41,580 bases of DNA from Blattamonas nauphoetae. Taxonomy: Eukaryota; Preaxostyla; Oxymonadida. Of the stretch, positions 1 to 12,700 are shown in pieces (position 1 is the first letter of the stretch; each line of letters opens with the position of its first letter). The translations under genes were made by a program, and so were the position numbers. The notes under the pieces were generated by a model. It saw only the letters and a program-made list of their open reading frames with translations. It did not search any database and had not been told where the DNA came from. The stretch lies in the NCBI GenBank assembly GCA_033064195.1, contig JARBJD010000488.1:1-41580 (forward strand). The letters run 5' to 3'.

Positions 1-2080
1 CAGTATGATTCTAGATAATTGCATCAAACTAACCCTTCAATTCAAACTTTTTCAGTTTGGTGAATGACGAGGTGGCAATGGACAAACATTGGTGGGAGTG
101 ATCTCACATCAACGTTCTTGGGCAGGAGGATGTGCGTTGGGAGGGAGATGCCTGTCCCATCGACCATGAAAAGGGCTGTTCTTTGCAATCGGGCAAATCT
201 TCAGATAGAACATCATTTTTCCTAGTTTGACGATTCTTCTTTTCCTTCTCGGCTTTTCATTTGTAAGAAGGGTTCAATATTTGCTCTTGTTGATGCTTTC
301 GTTCTGGCAAGCGGATCCAAAACCCGATTGATTGCAGCTTCTCGACCATTGATGCAATTGTTTGAACTCGACATTCCCCGAATCCTGTCTTTCCAACCCT
401 GATCATATTCGATGCTCGTCATCCGCACCGTCGAATGGAAGTTGTGCTTCCATTGAGTTGTAATCCATCATGAAAGGGTGTTGAGTCACGTGTTCGTTCA
501 CTCAGCGACAGTCGAACATGCGCTGACAGAATCCATCCTTTGTCTTTGTGACCGATGTCACGTTCCTCCACTTGTCCTTACAGTAAATATTGGACCGAGT
601 TCACCTTTAGAAAGAAGACAGTTATTTAATTCCACGGACCAACCAGATCCGGAAAGACATGACTCTTTTATGAACAACTCTCCACCCCCGATTGGGACGA
701 CCCTGGGTATCGCTCTCCTCTCTTAAGTGGTTCGACAACCTCGAGCCCACTTGTCAGATCGCTCTCGTGGACGACTTTCGACCCGATCAATGTTCTTTCG
801 CCTTCATTCTCAGACTTTTGGATGGATACAATTACCGTGGAAGTCAAACATGGAACGATGTGGTGGAATCCAGTCCTTGTATGCATCACCACTCCCGTGA
901 CATTGACTGAACCTACCAAGGACTGTGTTTTTCGAGTACGTTGAATGAGGGAGAGCGTTGTTTGGTTGGACAAATCGATTGGCAACGTTGACGCCGATTG
1001 TGCTGGTTTTGAACTATTCCTTCTCCAGCCTTGAGGATAGCCAAAGAGGTTGATTGGGAAGCCTGCTTGGAAGGCTCTTTTCTGCAATTGTGTCCTCATG
1101 GTTTGACATCGCTCAGAATATCTGCCACCTCCAACCTCCACAATGCAGTCTTCCTCTGTCTCACAATCTGTTTCAAAACACAAACGTGATAAAGCGCGCA
1201 GATTTTGAAGATTTGTCAATTTGGATCTTCTTCGTTTGTCCCTTTTGTCTTCATTTCTTTGTTGTTCAACAAACCAGTGCTCTCCCCTCCATAGTAGTGA
1301 TATGGTCTAATAAAAATGTTATGGGGTGGTATGTCAGAGAACCGAACCCATGGACACTATCATGCCTAATCTCAAAATCATCTTTGGGGATCAGCCCCTA
1401 ACACCAGAAAATCACCAATGGGGAGCAAAAACTGGCTTCAATCTGTGAAAACACAACACATGATCGTCGCAAAGCGTTGGTACTGTCCTCCACGAGCTCC
1501 TGTGGAATAGGACTTTGTTGGGGAGAGTACTAGTTTGGTTAATGGGCACTCCCGACGATATGGCGGATGTGGCATTACAGTCAAACACGAGCGACAGAGA
1601 AGTCAGCGACATGCGTCGCCTCATGGAGAACCGCATTGTCGTAAAGGATATCGATTGAAAAATGAACCCAAAATAATCTGTTGGTCTGAACAATCGCTTG
1701 TTTTCATCATCATCAGACTTGTCGTGATCAACTGTGATTGTCCGTCTTGTTGAGTGTGTTCGTTTCATTTCTGGATTGTTTTTCTTCCGCTCTCATTGAT
1801 ACAATCGAATCGATGGTATCTGGAGGCAGTAGGTCCTTCAAATTTTCTCAAATCCTCCCAAGAATTAGGATGTGATTTGTATGTAACAAGGATCGATCAG
1901 GTTTCTTTGTGTGATGAATGAGTGAATAGTGTCTTCAAGTTTCCATATGAGCTAGTTTTGTACAGAATATACACCCTCATTTTTTCATCAAATGAAGGAT
2001 TTCAATTCAATTAAGCATTATGTTGGGGCAAATCCTTATCTCTTCGACAGAACAGATTTTGAGTTGATCAACCCATAATA
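1..2080. other. No recognisable gene; possible host-gene debris
   Basis: The longest open stretch is 183 codons on the minus strand (668-1219). On the plus strand only short fragments are open, such as 478-726. None shows a domain, signal peptide or membrane segment that I recognise. The base composition is mixed, and the plus strand has short pyrimidine tracts like those before splice acceptors, so decayed exons are possible. I assign no function. Confidence 0.3.
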
Positions 2081-2087
2081 TCCCAGT

Positions 2088-4199
2088 TTGGTTTCTCGTT
2101 GTTTTCGTTTGCGAGTTCAAGTCACCGAAATGGATCAGTGTGTCTACAAGTATTCAGATTGTGAGAGCAACATCGAACTACATTCTCTTCTTTTAAATCT
2201 CCTCACGTATCAAAAGACCTTATCGTCAAACGATGTCATTGGACTCAGAGCTGCGATTGCCTCGGCCATTCCATATCATCGCTTAAACCAGTACTGTTCA
2301 TCGATTATGTCCAGAGGTCAATACAATTGGGCCAAACATCGCGCGAAGACACTTCACTTTGATCCGACACCGTACAACACCACAAATTGCTTCTCACAAA
2401 AGGCCCACGATATTTGGAATGAAGGTTCTGTATGCTTTTCTGTACGAAAATTCCACGCCTTCATCTCTGAATCAAACTCGGCAGTGTATTGTCTTTCTTT
2501 TTCTCATGTATTCTAGTGAAACTTGAATCATCTTCGATGAATTCACTATTGTCCGAAAATGATGTGAATGATCTGTGTTTTATCGAAGGTATATCGTCTT
2601 TCACGTTTCATGACCTATCAGAGTCAATTGGAGACACTCTACCAACATCTGACTATCTATCAGAGGCAGCGAGTTCATTTCATTCAATTCAATCACAAGT
2701 CACTCCTCAATTTCAATCAAATCAAAATCACACTATTCCAAATCGAAAACATAAATCCCAACACATTTGGATGACTTCAGATGATTCAGAGTATGATCCA
2801 GAGGAAAGTGATGGAACCATGGCTTCAGACACTATGCCCCAACCACAACGGAAATGGGTTTTCGTTGATTCTCTGGAAGGACAGACAATCCTACAAAACT
2901 TCGTTCGTTTCCCTTCCCATTCAACTTTCGATCACCGATGACGACGAGAACACCTCTCTCATCGGTGAGTTCCAACTATTCGAATTTCATCGGCTAATTT
3001 TCGAGACTCGGTATTCTCTGTTCAAGCAGTTCAACCTCCAATTTCCAGGATTGATCTCAAAAACTTTCTTCTACAATCACACCACAACACTTTCCCAGCC
3101 TCGGAACAGAACTGACTTGTGCGATTTATGTGAGACGGCAGAAACTATTCAATTTGACGACAGAAAAGGAACAGAAAACCCCGAGCAGTTGGCAGAAGAT
3201 GAAAACTACTTGAAGAATGGAACTATCACGTCCACAAATACCATACACAACGAAGGCTACACAACAAACACAAAGCGTCACTTCAAAACAAACAAGCTGT
3301 CGTCATTGCGGACTACAAGCAGAATCTATTTCTTCCTCTTCAAGAAGGCAGCGGAATCATTCATTTTTCCAGCGACATCCAGTCATTGTGTTTGGTGTGG
3401 TTGTACATCTCTGCGACGGGGATGGAAAACGAAACAAGCTTTTTTACTTTTCTCAGTGCAAATAATAACAAGCAAAGCTTTGATGTGATATGCGCGCTTC
3501 GAACAGTATTCTGGCATCCGTCTATGAAAGACATCAACTCGGTTCAATTTTGGGCAGACGGCGGATCTAATTTCAAATGCAGTGAGACTATCCATGCTTT
3601 AACCGTTTTGTTTCCACGACGAAGATTGGAACAGGCAGGGACACAATTGACTGTGGTGGTGAACTATTTTGAGACTGCACACGGAAAAATGAGGTGGACA
3701 GCCCTTTGGGGTGCTGTCTCAGATGCTGAAACAAAACATCCCCAAAATGGGACTCTCTTCGTTCTCAGATTTACTCAGCTTTTTCCGTCTGAACACTCTA
3801 AGACTCGACGAACAAAACCAGAACATCTCAGACACCACTATGTCCTGGAGTATGCTCTTTCATTCTTTTCATCATTCCAGGTATGACCGCGCACAAGAAT
3901 TTATCGACCCGTGCAATTTGACCATTAAGGGAATCAAGGCAAGCCTCAAATTTGAAGTCATCAATGGACTTCTGTACACGTCACAGACATCAGCTTCGTT
4001 CGAGCCCAAAACAGTCAGCCTGTGGTCGAAGCGAAACGATACATCACAAACAAGACTCCAGGACACATCCATTTCAACTGTCAAAACCCAAGTGTCCTCT
4101 GGATTTGCAGAAAGTGTTGCACATGAAATTGAAAGCATTGAAGGAAAACTGCCCCATGTCTATTCGAGATCTGTCCTGTCAAAGATCGAAGTCAACTAG
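2088..4199 (+). pseudogene. Decayed DDE-type DNA transposase
   Basis: This is a relic of a cut-and-paste transposase related to the one at 38944-40191. Pieces in successive plus-strand frames run in the expected order. First come an N-terminal region (from about 2130) and an acidic segment (about 2760-2830). A CxxC pair follows (TDLCDLCE, about 3113-3136), then a first acidic block (VIADYKQN, about 3310), a second (FWADGGSNFK, about 3548-3580) and a third (NYFETAHGK, about 3663-3690). The other copy has matching blocks MSDFKEN, FDTGTHFRN and FFNECHGKS. The frame changes several times between about 2480 and 3400, so it is unlikely to be active. A 31-nt intron at 3850-3880 restores frame between the third block and the C-terminal part. 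No terminal inverted repeats were found. The superfamily is not certain. The HGK block resembles a family with an HGKGPxDGxGG motif. Confidence 0.6.
3850..3880 (+). other. Candidate 31-nt spliceosomal intron in the transposase relic
   Basis: The sequence starts GTATGC, has a pyrimidine-rich body and ends TTCCAG. Removing it joins the reading frame upstream (ending HHYVLE) to the frame downstream (YDRAQEFID) without a stop. The length is extreme but close to the short introns proposed at 16871 and 17279. Confidence 0.5.
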
Positions 4200-4502
4200 C
4201 TGTCAGTCGAACCAAGACCATGAGAGTGCGTTGGCCATCCGTGTAAGACAATCGACAATGCTTGCAGGAAGGGTCAGACAAGAATTGTGTATGATGATTG
4301 TGATTCCAAACGCAAATTGAGAAGTGACCGGAGACGGGAATTAAGAGTAGCAAAGCTTATCAACTTGACTGAGGATTTCGAAGAGAGGAACTCGAAGTGA
4401 GTTGGAAAAAACGTTGGAAGAGAATGGCGAAAGGATGAAAAGTCGGCACAAAGGAGCGAAATGGAAGGAAAGAGTTGATTGAGGCGAGCGAACATAACAG
4501 AT

Positions 4503-5201
4503 GCAGTCGACTGTGAAGAGCGAACAAGACAGATGAAGTCGACTGTGAAGAGCGAACAAGACAGTCGAAGTCGACTGTGAAGAGCGGACAAGACAGTCGA
4601 AGTCGACTGTGAAGAGCGGACAAGACAGTCGAAGTCGACTGTGAAGAGCGAACAAGACAGTCGAAGTCGACTGTGAAGAGCGGACAAGACAGAAGAAGTC
4701 GACTGTGAAGAGCGAACAAGACTGATGAAGTCGACTGTGAAGAGCGGACAAGACAGTCGAAGTCGACTGTGAAGAGCGAACAAGACAGATGAAGTCGACT
4801 GTGAAGAGCGGACAAGACAGATGAAGTCGACTGTGAAGAGCGAACAAGACAGACGAAGTCGACTGTGAAGAGCGAACAAGACAGACGAAGTCGACTGTGA
4901 AGAGCGAACAAGACTGACGAAGTCGACTGTGAAGAGCGAACAAGACAGTCGAAGTCGACAGTGAAGAGCGAACAAGACAGTCGAAATCGACTGTGAAGAG
5001 CGAACAAGACAGACGAAGTCGACTGTGAAGAGCGAACAAGACAGACGAAGTCGACTGTGAAGAGCGAACAAGACAGACGAAGTCGACTGTGAAGAAGAAC
5101 AAGACAGTCGAAGTCGACTGTGAAGAGCGAACAAGACTGATGAAGTCGACTGTGAAGAGCGAACAAGACTGATGAAGTCGACTGTGACGAGCGAACATGA
5201 C
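4503..5201. repeat. 32-bp minisatellite, about 21-22 copies
   Basis: Tandem units of 32 bp are built around GAAGTCGACTGTGAAGAG followed by CGAACAAGACAGAC. Variants are limited to a few positions: the gacag/gactg end, the atga/tcga/acga junction, gcgaac versus gcggac, and one shortened unit near 5092. Because 32 is not a multiple of three and the unit lacks minus-strand stops, all three minus frames stay open for about 300 codons. Those ORFs are artefacts. Each unit contains a SalI-type palindrome GTCGAC. No gene is supported here. Confidence 0.95.
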
Positions 5202-7640
5202 ACAAGGAATCGGCAGGGACAAGAGAACTTCCAATAAAGCCTCGTACCTCCACGTTTTCCCAGAATTCACTTGTTCTCTCTTCAATGACTTAGGCACAAC
5301 GCTCCCAACACTATCGAAGGAGTTGCTCGTTTATCCTATTTTAGTGACTCCCACACCATGGTGATTTATCATGTTCAAACAGTATTGTTCTTGAGATATC
5401 CTGAAATACCATCAGAACAACTGACATCTCTCGCAAGGCCAAATCCACAGCGATCGTTGAACGAAATCATCCCACATATTTTAATACTGACAAAATCATA
5501 CGAATCAATTCATCTTAGGTATCAAATATTTCGATCTGAGTCTTGCCCATGCTCCAAGTACTCTCACAAACTCCTCGTCACGCAGCTTGAGACGAAAACA
5601 AAAGAGCGAGTCGCGTCAAGCATTCCTTCGTGAACAGACCACTCCCCACAGCCCCGGACCCCAGTAAATCAACCACTTCTTCATTTAAAGCTTGAATGCG
5701 TGTGGCTGACTCGAAGTCTCTTGTCGTCATCGAGACCCTCCACATCCACGCTCCTCTGTGTCTCTTCTTCACGTATCCCTCCTCACCGACATGCTTCGAA
5801 TCGACACCATTGCCATTCCTTCACAATCTTTCCTGCTCCACCGCTGGACGTCACGGAATCACTCGAGTGGGCTCATCCAACACGTTCAACACAATCAAAG
5901 TCATCGACAGCATCGAAGTGGATTCGATGTGATGTTAAAAGGAACGAAGACAGTTGTGTGCGACAGAAGGCATAGACACTTAATTTCTTGGAGCATGAAA
6001 GATCGAGAATTCTCCTCAAGATGACGTCGACTCATTCCTCAAATTCGATGACTGTTCGTTCGTTGCTCCAGCCTCATCCGAACTCGCCTTCTCTCTCATC
6101 TCTGCGACTGGTGGGACATTGGAACTCCCATCTGTTGCTGCTGAGAGATTCACACTGGCAACCACCCCACTCATTGTCTCCTCTGCTTCAGTCACTATCA
6201 CAAGCAGTTTATTTTCGTCCATCTCTCTTGAGTCGGATCCACTCATCGTCTCCTCTGCTCCAGTCACAATCGCAGACAGTTCATTCTCATCCATCACTCG
6301 TCTGACTGGGTTGGGATGTGTTTTGGAAGCACAAAATCTAAAATGGACAAGTACAAGTGATCGACATATCGTCTTCGCTCGCCTTGTCGACGTCCGATAG
6401 TGTTGACACAACACCCTTCTCTCTCATCTATATCTTCCATCCCTGCACTGACGGCACAATCACAGTGGAAGAGGGAGAGTTCCAGGAAGATCACCACCGA
6501 TGTGGAAATGAGTCTGCACCGTATAAGACGTTGGATGGCGGAGTTTTAAAGACGAAACACCACCACGCTCAAAGCAAAGGCATCCGCTCGCTGAACACGC
6601 ATCTTCTTCTGTCAGGTGCATCCTTGGAGGTGGATGGAAGGAGAGGAACAGGAGCTGCAGCAGAAAGGGAAGGGACACTTTCTACCCGTCTGCCCCAGCA
6701 TCTCAGCACCCTTCCTCCGATTTCTCGTCGCTTCAGGAACTCGGCAGGGAACAAACAAGCAATCGACAATCAACTATCCCCATTTCAGATCTCTTGGTGT
6801 GTCGACCTTGGACGAATGCTCTCATCGTCTCAAGCTGAGGTTGAGATGAATCTCTCCTATCATGTTGGTCCTGACATACAGCCAACATTTGCAGTGCTCT
6901 GCGAGAAACTCGATCTGAAAACAGTCAACGATTGAATCGACCTCATCAAATCGTCACACTCCGACCCGACACACGTCACCACTCGCACTCTCTATCCAGC
7001 CTCCTCGACCGACTTCGTGGTCTGCTCGGCGATGTCGATCCATCCATATCGAAAGAACACCAACTCGCTCCTGGACTCGCTCTCCAACACAATTGAAGGT
7101 GAACTACTCGACGAAGAAGTGGATACCCCGACCACTCGCCAGACTGTATTCGAGTTGGCCATGACTCCGCACACCTCTCCGCCGGACCACAACTCACGGA
7201 TTTCGAAGGACGTCAACAGAAATGGCCATCGACGACCAGTCGCGAGTCTTCCAAGTTGGGTAAATTGAACGAATTGTCGACATAGTTCCGAACATGCCAA
7301 TGCAATCGAGTTTCACTCAGTCTTCTCAGCAGTCAAAACTCCACTGCATTTGATTCTCACATCGTCAATGACTCAGAGGTCACGTGAGTTGGAAGACCAG
7401 CATCTTCTTGTCTCAGAGCAGTGTGGATCCACGCTTGACGAGTTGTTGATGGAGAGTTCAACATTCCTCGCCTCAGAATGGTTGTACTCGCCTCCACACC
7501 TTCCTAGGACGACAATCAAGCACTAAAGCCATTCAGACTAGAGTGGCTCAACCATCATCCAGCTCACGATCTAATACATTAGCTTCTCGCCGAATCACTA
7601 TGATTTGAGTCAGTCCTGACCCTCTCACTTATCGTGGATA
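5202..7640. other. Gene-poor stretch with host-like fragments
   Basis: Only short open frames are present. Examples on the plus strand are 5358-5633, 6357-6935 and 7017-7268. The last is relatively GC-rich and reads like a decayed exon (SLSNTIEGELLDEEVDTPTT). No domain or transposon end was recognised. Frames change often, consistent with a pseudogene or with a multi-exon gene that cannot be traced by eye. Confidence 0.3.
6168..6311 (+). repeat. 72-bp tandem duplication
   Basis: Two adjacent copies of a 72-bp segment start at 6168 and 6240 (CACTCATTGTCTCC and CACTCATCGTCTCC). The period is 24 codons. On the plus strand each copy reads PLIVSSAxVTIxxSxFSSI, with several differences between copies that keep the frame open. 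This may be a remnant of a repeat-containing protein. Confidence 0.7.
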
Positions 7641-7645
7641 TTCCG

Positions 7646-9418
7646 AGAAGGAACAGAAGAAGGAGGAAAGAGGAAGGAACAGAAGAAGGAGGAAAGAGGA
7701 AGGAACAGAAGAAGGAGGAAAGAGGAAGGAACAGAAGAAGGAGGAAAGAGGAAGGAACAGAAGAAGGAGGAAAGAGGAAGGAACAGAAGAAGCGAGGAAA
7801 GAGGAAGGAACAGAAGAAGGAGGAAAGAGGAAGGAACAGAAGAAGGAGGAAAGAGGAAGGAACAGAAGAAGGAGGAAAGAGGAAGGAACAGAAGAAGGAG
7901 GAAAGAGGAAGGAACAGAAGAAGGAGGAAAGAGGAAGGAACAGAAGAAGGAGGAAAGAGGAAGGAACAGAAGAAGGAGGAAAGAGGAAGGAACAGAAGAA
8001 GGAGGAAAGAGGAAGGAACAGAAGAAGGAGGAAAGAGGAAGGAACAGAAGAAGGAGGAAAGAGGAAGGAACAGAAGAAGGAGGAAAGAGGAAGGAGCAGA
8101 AGAAGCGAGGAAGAGGAAGGAACAGAAGAAGGAGGAAAGAGGAAGGAACAGAAGAAGGAGGAAAGAGGAAGGAACAGAAGAAGGAGGAAAGAGGAAGGAA
8201 CAGAAGAAGCGGGGCAAAGAGGAAGGAACAGAAGAAGGAGGAAAGAGGAAGGAACAGAAGAAGGAGGAAAGAGGAAGGAACAGAAGAAGGAGGAAAGAGG
8301 AAGGAACAGAAGCAAGGCGGAAAGAGGAAGGAACAGAAGAAGGAGGAAAGAGGAAGGAACAGAAGAAGGAGGAAAGAGGAAGGAACAGAAGAAGGAGGAA
8401 AGAGGAAGGAACAGAAGAAGGAGGAAAGAGGAAGGAACAGAAGAAGGAGGAAAGAGGAAGGAACAGAAGAAGGAGGAAAGAGGAAGGAACAGAAGAAGGG
8501 AGGAAAGAGGAAGGAACAGAAGAAGCGAGGAAAGAGGAAGGAACAGAAGAAGCGAGGAAAGAGGAAGGAACAGAAGAAGCGAGGAAAGAGGAAGGAACAG
8601 AAGAAGCGAGGAAAGAGGAAGGAACAGAAGAAGCGAGGAAAGAGGAAGGAACAGAAGAAGCGAGGAAAGAGGAAGGAACAGAAGAAGCGAGGAAAGAGGA
8701 AGGAACAGAAGAAGCGAGGAAAGAGGAAGGAACAGAAGAAGCGAGGAAAGAGGAAGGAACAGAAGAAGGAGGAAAGAGGAAGGAACAGAAGAAGCGAGGA
8801 AAGAGGAAGGAACAGAAGAAGCGAGGAAAGAGGAAGGAACAGAAGAAGCGAGGAAAGAGGAAGGAACAGAAGAAGCGAGGAAAGAGGAAGGAACAGAAGA
8901 AGCGAGGAAAGAGGAAGGAACAGAAGAAGGGAGGAAAGAGGAAGGAACAGAAGAAGCGAGGAAAGAGGAAGGAACAGAAGAAGGGAGGAAAGAGGAAGGA
9001 ACAGAAGAAGCGAGGAAAGAGGAAAGAACAGAAGAAGCGAGGAAAGTGGAAGGAACAGAAGAAGCGAGGAAAGAGGAAGGAACAGAAGAAGGGAGGAAAG
9101 AGGAAGGAACAGAAGAAGCGATGAAAGAGGAAGGAACAGAAGAAGGGAGGAAAGAGGAAGGAACAGATGAAGCGATGAAAGAGGAAGGAACAGAAGAAGG
9201 GAGGAAAGAGTAAGGAATAGAAGAAGCGAGAAAAGAGGAAGGAACAGAAGAAGGGAGGAAAGAGGAAAGAACAGAAGAAGGGAGGAAAGAGGAAGGAACA
9301 GAAGAAGCGAGCAAGGCGGATGGAACAGAAGAAGGGAGGAAAGAGGAAGGAACAGAAGAAGCGAGGAAAGAGGAAGGAACTGAAGAAGGGAGGAAAGAGG
9401 AAGGAACAGAAGAAGCGA
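7646..9418. repeat. Purine-strand minisatellite, 26/27-bp units, about 67 copies
   Basis: The plus strand is almost wholly purine with scattered C. The unit is GAAGGAACAGAAGAAGGAGG plus AAAGAG (26 bp). A variant has GCGAGG or GGGAGG in place of GGAGG, which gives 27 bp. The first half, to about 8500, is nearly all 26-bp units. From there to the end almost every unit is 27 bp. The long ORFs on both strands (up to 628 codons) come from this array and are not genes. The strong purine asymmetry could favour triplex or slipped structures. Confidence 0.95.
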
Positions 9419-9729
9419 TCAAAAAGGATGTAACTCATAAACAAACCCAACAAGTGGCTGTTCATAGTATTGTGGCCGTCTCATCGTTGCACCCACGCTG
9501 TCTCTTCCTTTTCTGTTCGTACGATGTTTTCTAAACAGTTTTATCTCAATTTTTTTCTAAACTCGTGAAATCAGCCGAATCGACGTGATCAACCCATTTC
9601 CGCGTTTTTCTCGAGAATCAGTGAAAAAGGGATCAAATAAGGTTTTGCCCCAATTTTTGTGCTGATCTTGAGAAATGAATCGATTAGAAGAAATAAAAAA
9701 GGGGTGTCGATTCTGAGTGGGAACGACCC

Positions 9730-12700
9730 ATGTTCATTGTTGATCCTGAGAAAATCACTGGATATAAACTCTGTCCGTATTGTCAGTCAAGAGGATTCCA
9801 AGTCAAGGATTCTCACTTCAAGACATACTACGAGAAGCATCTCAAAGAGTGCAAAGAGCTTGATGGAAAACATGTGAAGAAGATCACTCTTGACAAAACA
9901 CCAAGACCTTATGTTCCACACATTCTGAACAATAGAACATTTGAGTTTCTGATGGCACACAAAAGACAAGACGAATTCAAACCAACACAATACTACATCA
10001 CATACGATTTCGAAACAATGGAAGATCTCATTCTTGACAATCTTTTCTCTGATGAAAATACTCAGTTGATCTCACATTTAAAACCTCTCTCTGTTGCATC
10101 AGCAATCAAAACAAAATCAGGGGTGAAGTCAATCTACTTTGATCTTCGAGATGGAAAGGACTTTGTGAAGCAATGGATCAGACAACTCTTCAAATATGCC
10201 GAGACAGTTCGAGAAAACAATCAATATGAAGACCCAGAGATTCCTTCACAGAATGAAGTCAGTGTTATTGGATTCAACAGTTCCAGATTCGACATCAATC
10301 TCATCTTCCGTGATCTCGTTGACAAGGATTGGAAAGTGGTGAGCTTCCTTGGATCGACGACGAAGTACAAACAAGTATTGATCAGACACGAGAGAACTCA
10401 ACAAGTGCTTCGATTCATTGACATGATGTCATACACAGGACCAATGACATTGGATAATGCAGTGAAGGCTTTTGGAGGAAATACTCTCGCCGAGAGCTCG
10501 ACGCCTTGCAAAGGCAAGACAACACTACAGAAATCATTCTTTGCATACGAATCATTTGATTCATCAGACTACGACACAGTGCTGAGCAAACAAGAACCAT
10601 TCTCCAAATATGAATTCTATTCCAGTCTGAACAATAGTGAAATGTCCGATACTGATTACCAACTTTACCTTGACGATTGGAACAAACAAGGATTCAAGAA
10701 CCGTTGGGAATACCTCAAGTTCTACAACATCAGAGACGTCGAATGCATGATTGCACCACTTGACAATCTGATTGATCTGAACTTCCAATACAAAGTGGAC
10801 ATGTTGCACAATCTCTCACTGTCAGCCAATGCTTCCGCAATCAAGTATGCTTGTGCCTATAAGGACTTCGATATTGATGATGATTTCAATGGAGTGGATC
10901 AATCTGGTGAAATAAAAATCACCAAGCAATACTGGAAATACAAGGTTGCATCGTACATTTATCAAGACCAGAAAGCTCATCGCAATACTAACAAAAATGT
11001 CACTGAAGCAGACTACGATTGGTTTGTTCAACAATGCAAGAGAGTGTGCTACATCTGCAAGTGCCACTTCACACAAGCAGTTCGACCAACATTGGACAGA
11101 ATCGACAATTCGAAAGGACATTCAAAAGAGAACGTAAAGATCTGTTGTGATTACTGCAACACTTTCAAGTCAGACAAAGATGAATATCTCACACGATTGA
11201 GAATTCAACTCAAGAAGTATTGCATCTGGAAATCACTTCCAATGACTCTGACACATGAGCAAACATATCACAAGTTGAGAGCAGCAGTGACTGGTGGATT
11301 ATCGAATGTTCAACATCGACAGAACATCAAAGATGTGACACCAATCAATCACTTCACATACGAAGACGGAAAAGTCAAATCAATAGATACTGAACACATC
11401 ATGACTCATGTCTGTGGTGTTGATTTCAATTCACTATATCCAAGTGCTTTCTCATCAATCAAGAACAAGAACAATCCATACACGAAACACAGAATGTACA
11501 TGCCAGGAAGATGCTTGTTTACTGCAACAGGAGATAAAGAATGTCGTAAGATTATTGAAGACAAAAATCAGAAGACATTGTTCGTTGCAGAATTGAAGGG
11601 ACATATCGATGAAAAGTACATAAATGACTTCATTAACTTCCCACCAATCTTCAGAAACATTGTGGTCAATACGACAGAAGAGAACATTGGAGAGAAGACA
11701 TACTCGTTGATGAAGAAGCATGGATTGAAGACTGATGATAAGCAAAGGAAGCTGACCCAACTCTTGAGCACACACGATCAGTATATGTTCTTTTCGACAT
11801 ACTATCTGTGGTTCCTCATCGACTACTGTCACTTCATTGTGGATGACATTAAGAGTGTGATGGTATTCTCGAGACATGCTGGATTTGAACCATTTGTGAC
11901 TTCATTCATGAATGATAGAATAGAAGCGATGAAGGTTGGAAACAAAGGAAAGGAACAATTCTGTAAGACCAACTTGAATGGAAGTTATGGATACGATGGA
12001 ATGAACACCGAGAAGTACAACTCAATCACAATCTGCAATGAGAAGAGAACATATTTGAAACAGATGATGAAAGGATTTGTGGCAACTTGAGAGATCAATG
12101 AGGACAACTACATTGTGATCGAAGACAGAGAGAAAGCATCGTGCAAGACATGTCTGCAAGAAGCAGTATTCACACTCGACAATGCCAAGTTCTGGTATCT
12201 GAATTTCATCTACAATTTCATGTACAAGTGTCTAGATATGAACAAGATTCACTTCTGTGAGGGAGACACTGATTCTGCTTATTGGGCGATTAGTGGAGAT
12301 CCGAATGCTGGAATTCATCAACAATTTGAACACGTGATTGCTGACAAAGAATTTTATGATGCTCACAAATATGAATGGTTTCCCAATCCTGAAAAAGGAG
12401 TTGATGATGAGAAGAAGTTGTTGGGATTAGCAATTGAAAAGGAAGGTGAACAGATGATCTGTCTTGCACCCAAGTGTTACTCTCTCGATGAGAAATGCAA
12501 AATCAAAGGAGTGTCATTAAAGAAAACAAATATCACGAGTGATGATTATGTGAAGTGTCTGAATGGAGAGAAAACTGTGACTACAACACTGAACTTTCAA
12601 ACAAGAAGAGTTCACTCTGACGATGACAGCAATGGATTTGAGATAGCGAAAATACAACAACAGAAACTCAGTCTCAGTGGAATCCATCTGAAGGCAATCG

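Noticed and set aside
2487-2516. Short intron starting GTATTG and ending TTCTAG in the left transposase relic
   Set aside because: The sequence looks like an intron, but removal does not bring the flanking frames into register for the obvious boundaries.
4503-5201. CRISPR array
   Set aside because: Units are directly adjacent without unique spacers, and the window is eukaryotic in character.
4274-5297. Three overlapping minus-strand ORFs of about 300 codons
   Set aside because: They are translations of the 32-bp minisatellite in three frames. No non-repeat coding sequence supports them.
7579-9465. ORFs of 496-628 codons on both strands (Lys/Glu/Arg-rich and Phe/Leu/Ser-rich)
   Set aside because: They arise from the purine-rich 26/27-bp array, and frame shifts along the array follow unit length rather than any protein.
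9426-9676. Left terminal inverted repeat of the Polinton
   Set aside because: I compared this stretch by eye with the right side (30245-30782 and 35474-37800) and found only matches of about 9-13 bases, which chance explains.
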